From: Tetrahymena thermophila SB210
Taxonomy: Eukaryota; Ciliophora; Oligohymenophorea; Hymenostomatida; Tetrahymenidae
Assembly: GCF_000189635.1 (NCBI RefSeq)
Contig: NW_002476259.1
Span: 21,371 to 85,370 of the forward strand
Direction: 5' to 3'
DNA length: 64,000 nt
Below, piece by piece: positions 62,698-64,000 of this stretch; the first letter of the stretch is position 1, and every line of letters starts with the position of its first letter. Both the position numbers and the translations under genes were made by a program. Below the pieces are notes generated by a model, which had not been told where the DNA came from, did not search any database, and saw only the letters and a list, made by a program, of their open reading frames with translations.

Positions 62698-64000
62698 TCA
62701 CAAAACAAGATCCTTAGAAACTAATCTCTTAAGCTTAAAAATCTTGTATCGAAATTAACACTTTGATGCTTCATTAAGTTTATTGCCACTTTTATAAGAT
62801 TTAATGTTAGATTTTAAATTATTTTTAAAATAGCAAGATTAAAAAGAAATTTAAAAATAGGTTATAATTAAAAAAATAGAAATAAATAAAAAAATAATAA
62901 ATTGAAAAGCCAAATAGATAAGAAAATAATTATCAATTGTTTAAAAAAAATTTTTACATGAAAAATCATACATAAAGTAGTAAATAAGTATTCTTACCTT
63001 AAATAAATGTTCAAAGTTGAAAGTTTGTTACAGTTAGCTAAAGCTTAGCATAAAGTTGATGCCCCTTAAACACGCAATTAATTTTGGCTTTACATATTAA
63101 AAATTTTAATTTCTATGTATTTTTACTAAAGCATGACAAAATTAAAAATAAAATTTAAATTAAAGTTTATGATAATAATAATCTTAACTGTATTGATTTT
63201 TCTATAAAGCAATATTTAATTTATTTATTTACCTTAGATGTAGTGTTAATATAGCTAATTTTTTGAAGCTTATTAAAGAAAAACCTAATGCTTATGCACC
63301 TTTTGCTCCAATTTTATTATCACTTAAATAAAAAGATTTTAGTTACAATCAAATAAAAATGCAGGAAAAATAATTTTTATATGAATATTTGGTATCTTTA
63401 TAGCGAATTTTAATAAAAAATATCAAAAGTAAGTATTTTACTAAAGATATAATTCTAATTTTGAAATATGAATGCAGTTTGTTAAACAACTACTTAAAAC
63501 TGATACACCACTATCTCCAATTTTGTTATTACTTTAATAATAAATATTTAAATAAATTTAGTAATTAAATATTATTTTAAAAAAGAAAAAATAATAAAGA
63601 TAATTTAAAATTAATTGAATTAACTACTACAGTATTAAAAATGTAAATAATCTTTAATTAAAAAATAAATTTTATTTATTGTTTTTAAAAATATCTAAAA
63701 TATATTTTTATTACCTTAGAGATAGATTCAGACTTGAAAGATTGGTGCAGTTACCCATAGCAGTGCCTAAAACCGTAATTCCTTCATCTCCAAATTAAGT
63801 ATAGCTTTTTTGATTATAAAATATAATGTCTTAATTCGTATCAATAAATGAAAGAACATATAATAATTTAAAATAAAGCTATATAGTATATCAATAAGAT
63901 AAATATTATTTAGAAAGAAAGAAATTAAGAAAGCTTTTAATCATTTAGAAAGTTAATTAAATTTTTTAATTAATAAAATTAAATAATAAATTAAATAAAT
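62698..64000 (-). CDS. LRR10: leucine-rich-repeat gene, 5' part beyond the window
   Basis: Exons within the window: 63804-63715, 63531-63442, 63322-63233, 63087-62998 (four 90-nt, phase-2 LRR exons) and last exon 62788-62698 (91 nt, ends FKLKRLVSKDLVL and TGA). All are open and in phase. The repeats are diverged from the central arrays, for example NKIGAKGAQALGFSL and FGDEGITVLGTAMGNCTN, much like LRR2, so this looks like an older member under constraint. Exon 1 and any further repeats lie to the right of base 64000. Confidence 0.75.

Noticed and set aside
1-64000. Telomeric repeats, chromosome breakage sequence or rDNA
   Set aside because: I saw no run of CCCCAA/TTGGGG-type repeats and no rRNA genes, so there is no support for a chromosome end in this window.

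Overview
The window is about 80% A+T and comes from a ciliate that reads TAA and TAG as glutamine and uses only TGA as stop. Every gene I could assemble needs this code: the single-exon genes stay open across many in-frame TAA/TAG codons and end at TGA. Short AT-rich introns of the GTAA..AG type, the code and a U3 snoRNA gene point to a Tetrahymena-like oligohymenophorean. I cannot tell macronuclear from micronuclear sequence, or name the species, from sequence alone.

Two thirds of the window is an expanding family of leucine-rich-repeat (LRR) genes. I resolve ten members: LRR1 (+, 540-5574), LRR2 (-, 6275-8661), LRR3 (-, broken, 25064-28508), LRR4 (-, 28903-30262), LRR5 (-, 33531-37772), LRR6 (-, 38413-41224), LRR7 (-, 42698-49630), LRR8 (-, lacks its 5' end, 50362-53543), LRR9 (-, intact, 53998-59325) and LRR10 (-, runs off the right edge, 62698-64000). 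An eleventh probably starts just left of base 1, head-to-head with LRR1. All follow one design: a 146-nt first exon starting at ATG and ending in phase 2; a run of 90-nt exons, each one 30-residue LRR, each bounded by phase-2 introns; and a short last exon with a Leu-Lys-x-x-Arg-Leu-Val cap and TGA. Exon plus intron forms a tandem DNA repeat of roughly 330-360 bp. LRR2 and LRR9 are fully in frame. Others carry one-base shifts, often in or near the homopolymer runs of exon 1.

Between and inside the arrays are ordinary genes: a small secreted protein (9444-10007), an arrestin-like protein (11402-12634), a 2,889-residue, 14-exon cysteine-rich multi-pass membrane protein with a long Q/N-rich tail (13987-23972), a zinc-binding coiled-coil protein on the opposite strand inside the LRR3 remnant (26349-27935), a START-like lipid-binding protein (31634-32257) and a U3 snoRNA gene (about 61125-61378).

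Other repeats record how the region grew. A MITE with TA target duplications and inverted ends sits in LRR introns (two whole copies, two half copies). A 537-bp palindrome forms the shared promoter left of LRR1, and single arms of it lie upstream of LRR6, LRR7 and LRR9. A conserved block lies downstream of several LRR genes, LRR3 and LRR4 are a segmental duplication, and several fossil exons are fused to intron sequence. The overall picture is a repeat-driven nursery of modular LRR genes in which whole exons can be gained, lost or skipped without changing the reading frame.
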